NCBI GenBank assembly: GCA_002338885.1
Contig: DDJI01000108.1
Coordinates: forward strand, 51,430-77,160
Length of the DNA stretch: 25,731 nucleotides
From: Ruminococcus sp. UBA1828
GTDB taxonomy: Bacteria > Bacillota > Clostridia > Oscillospirales > Ruminococcaceae
Reading direction: 5' to 3'
Shown here: positions 24,562-25,731 of the stretch, in pieces
Layout: every line of letters begins with the position of its first letter
How positions within the stretch are numbered: the first letter of the stretch is position 1
The notes under the pieces: generated by a model
Databases searched by the model: none
Told to the model about the DNA's origin: nothing
The model's input: the letters and a program-made list of their open reading frames with translations, nothing else
Made by a program: the position numbers and the translations under genes

Positions 24562-25305
24562 ATGTCAGACTGGAACCCGACTCAATATATGATGTTTGCA
24601 AGCGAGCGCACACAGCCCTCGATAGACCTTGCCGTGTGCGGCGCATGCCCGAAGACGATTGCGGATATAGGCTGCGGCGCGGGAAACAGCACGGTGGTTT
24701 TAAAATCGGCGTTTGCGGACGCGGATATCGTGGGAATAGACAGCTCGGAGAATATGATCGAGCGCGCGAGGGCAGAGCATCCAAAGCTCAGGTTTGAGCT
24801 ATGCGACGCACTTTCGCTTGAGGGAAGATATGACCTCTTGTTTTCAAACGCATGCCTGCAGTGGATTGACAACCATGAGCAGGTCATACCCGCGCTCATG
24901 CAAAAGCTGAATGACGGCGGAATGCTTGCGGTGCAGATGCCTTTTAACGGCGAAGAGCCGCTGTTCAAGCTGATAAGCAAGGTCAGCGCAGAATGGGGAC
25001 TGAATAGCTCAAAAGAGGCAAACGGAACGCCTGAGCCGAGTAAGTATTACGACATACTTTGCGGATGTGCATCCGAGTTTGACATCTGGGAGACAAAGTA
25101 CTATCACAGGCTTGCAAACCATAGAGCGCTCGTCGAGTTTGTCAAGGGCAGCAGACTCCGCCCGTATCTGGATCAGCTCAGCGACGAGGACGGCAAGGCG
25201 TTTGAGGCGGAGATTGAAGAGCACGCAAAGGCTTTGTACCCAGTGATGGCTGACGGCAAAGTGATTTTAGGGTTCAGGCGGCTGTTTTTCACCGCGAAAA
25301 AGTAA
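24562..25305 (+). CDS. tam: Trans-aconitate 2-methyltransferase-like SAM-dependent methyltransferase
   Basis: This 247-residue class I methyltransferase resembles E. coli Tam along its length: SDWNPTQYMMFASERTQPSIDL at the start (the W-N-P-x-x-Y...F-x-x-E-R-x-x-P motif), the SAM-binding motif I IADIGCGAGNS (about 33-43), the acidic strand end GIDSSENMI, FSNACLQWI as motif IV, VQMPFNGEEP after the central strand, and YYDIL then DIWETKYYHR. Tam methylates trans-aconitate, a toxic side product of the citrate cycle that inhibits aconitase. ATG 24562 has AAGGAGG (24549-24555) at good spacing and starts the family N-terminus; longer in-frame starts lie in the leader hairpin. It is monocistronic, followed by a terminator. 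Confidence 0.88.
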   Translation: MSDWNPTQYMMFASERTQPSIDLAVCGACPKTIADIGCGAGNSTVVLKSAFADADIVGIDSSENMIERARAEHPKLRFELCDALSLEGRYDLLFSNACLQWIDNHEQVIPALMQKLNDGGMLAVQMPFNGEEPLFKLISKVSAEWGLNSSKEANGTPEPSKYYDILCGCASEFDIWETKYYHRLANHRALVEFVKGSRLRPYLDQLSDEDGKAFEAEIEEHAKALYPVMADGKVILGFRRLFFTAKK

Positions 25306-25387
25306 CGCATAGATCGGGGCAGGCGGCGCATCAACTGCATGCCCGAAGTGACCCGCCGTAAAGGCAAAGAACGTGCGTGAATATAAG

Positions 25388-25416
25388 AAAAAGCGGCAGA
25401 CTTCCTGCCGCTTTTT
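25388..25416. terminator. Bidirectional rho-independent terminator after the methyltransferase gene
   Basis: AAAAAGCGGCAG (25388-25399) and CTGCCGCTTTTT (25405-25416) are perfect complements around a 5-base loop, with A-run and T-run on the two sides. It can therefore stop transcripts from the left and from the tRNA-like region on the right. Confidence 0.88.
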
Positions 25417-25489
25417 AAGTAAGAGAGGTATATGCTGCAAAGGTGCACCTTGGGCTGCGGGCTGATGTATGTTTGTGATTTGGGAAAAG

Positions 25490-25520
25490 CACCTGAGCAA
25501 AACGCGCAGCTGACGGCGTA
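25490..25520. repeat. Direct repeat, copy 1 (31 bases)
   Basis: The stretch CACCTGAGCAAAACGCG with the next 14 bases matches 25701-25731 at 30 of 31 positions (G/A at position 8). The offset is 211 bases. On the minus strand the repeat ends in a tRNA D-arm-like GCTCAGGTG, although no tRNA continues from this copy. Confidence 0.85.
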
Positions 25521-25576
25521 CGGCAAAATAAAAACGCCGCGAGTATTCCCACAGCGACACGACGAATTAAACAGCG

Positions 25577-25639
25577 TGGAGCGGATTACGAGGCTTGAAC
25601 TTGCTACCTCTGCGCTCATGCCGGATGAACCAAATCCGC
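25577..25639 (-). pseudogene. tRNA-Gly-like sequence lacking an anticodon arm
   Basis: On the minus strand, 7 of 7 acceptor pairs form (GCGGATT with AATCCGC), followed by discriminator T and an encoded CCA. A D-stem GTTC/GAGC forms with GG in its loop. A T-arm GCAAG-TTCAAGC-CTCGT forms with one mismatch. Between D-arm and T-arm only 9 bases remain, so the 17-base anticodon arm is absent. The acceptor and discriminator look like tRNA-Gly. It cannot decode and is either a decayed gene, a tRNA mimic, or a local deletion or assembly error. Confidence 0.5.
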
Positions 25640-25644
25640 TTTTA

Positions 25645-25718
25645 TGGTGCCTGAGGTCGGAACCAAACCATACACACGGGGATTTTCAGTCCCGCTCTAC
25701 CACCTGAACAAAACGCGC
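25645..25718 (-). pseudogene. tRNA-Phe-like sequence with non-matching acceptor, probably defective
   Basis: On the minus strand the D-arm (GTTC-AGGTGGTA-GAGC) is normal. The anticodon loop reads CTGAAAA, so the anticodon would be GAA (Phe). An encoded ACCA ends the element. Several parts are wrong: only 4 anticodon-stem pairs form and about two bases are missing after the D-stem, the T-stem has two mismatches, and the 5' acceptor strand comes from the direct repeat and does not pair with GCCTGAG on the plus strand. I treat it as a chimeric or decayed tRNA. Confidence 0.45.
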
Positions 25719-25731
25719 AGCTGACGGCGTA
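25701..25731. repeat. Direct repeat, copy 2 (31 bases, reaches window end)
   Basis: This copy matches 25490-25520 at 30 of 31 positions; the last 23 bases are identical. It supplies the apparent 5' end of the tRNA-Phe-like sequence and is cut by the end of the window, so its full length is unknown. Confidence 0.85.

Larger units (their letters stand above)
25306..25731. other. Non-coding right edge: terminator, tRNA-like remnants and a direct repeat
   Basis: I see no credible gene in these 426 bases. The frame open on the plus strand from 25432 to 25707 ends in residues such as SEPNHTHGDFQSRSTT, a typical false translation across the antisense of tRNAs. The stretch holds one strong terminator, two defective tRNA-like sequences on the minus strand and two copies of a 31-base repeat, one of which reaches the final base of the window. 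Confidence 0.7.

Noticed and set aside
25432..25707. Plus-strand open frame of 91 codons at the right edge
   Set aside because: It crosses a repeat and two tRNA-like sequences in antisense. The peptide end is the typical false product seen over tRNA clusters.

Overview
The window reads as a chromosomal segment of an endospore-forming, probably uncultured, member of the Clostridia (Bacillota). The evidence is the S10-spc-alpha ribosomal gene order, a zinc-ribbon S14, strong GGAGG ribosome binding sites, and a yabP-yabQ-divIC-yabR cluster that carries two sporulation genes. GC content is moderate and AGA is a common Arg codon. A Ruminococcaceae/Oscillospirales-like gut bacterium is my guess; no rRNA gene is present to test it. 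No insertion sequence, integrase, CRISPR array or intact prophage gene was seen.

Layout. Positions 1-276 are the 3' end of an unidentified gene. Positions 458-3425 hold two tandem, paralogous transglutaminase-like lipoproteins behind a very good promoter and ending at a terminator. Positions 3681-5114 encode an orphan sugar-type ABC solute-binding lipoprotein. Positions 5274-7027 are the sporulation/division cluster (yabP, yabQ, divIC, S1-domain yabR), followed at 7176-7913 by an unknown lipoprotein. Positions 7914-8527 are a 614-base non-coding regulatory region: a long terminator-like hairpin with two tandem Spo0A-box-like sequences, then a sigma-A-type promoter and a roughly 250-nt structured leader ending in an intrinsic terminator. 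Positions 8528-24389 are one unidirectional block: rpsJ, rplC, rplD, rplW, rplB, rpsS, rplV, rpsC, rplP, rpmC, rpsQ, rplN, rplX, rplE, rpsZ, rpsH, rplF, rplR, rpsE, rpmD, rplO, secY, adk, map, a KOW gene, infA, rpmJ, rpsM, rpsK, rpsD, rpoA and rplQ, closed by a strong terminator. Positions 24562-25305 hold a trans-aconitate methyltransferase-like gene with its own promoter. Positions 25306-25731 are non-coding, with a terminator, two defective tRNA-like sequences on the minus strand and a direct repeat that runs into the window edge.

Functionally, the large block supplies ribosomal proteins, the translocon (SecY), the RNA polymerase alpha subunit, IF-1, adenylate kinase and methionine aminopeptidase. 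Its first gene lies behind what looks like a transcription-attenuation leader. I see no clearly new multi-gene system. The most interesting signals are non-coding: the S10 leader with terminator, the tandem 0A boxes just upstream of it, hairpin-rich spacers around rpsD, a hairpin leader on the methyltransferase gene, and the broken tRNA/repeat structure at the right edge.
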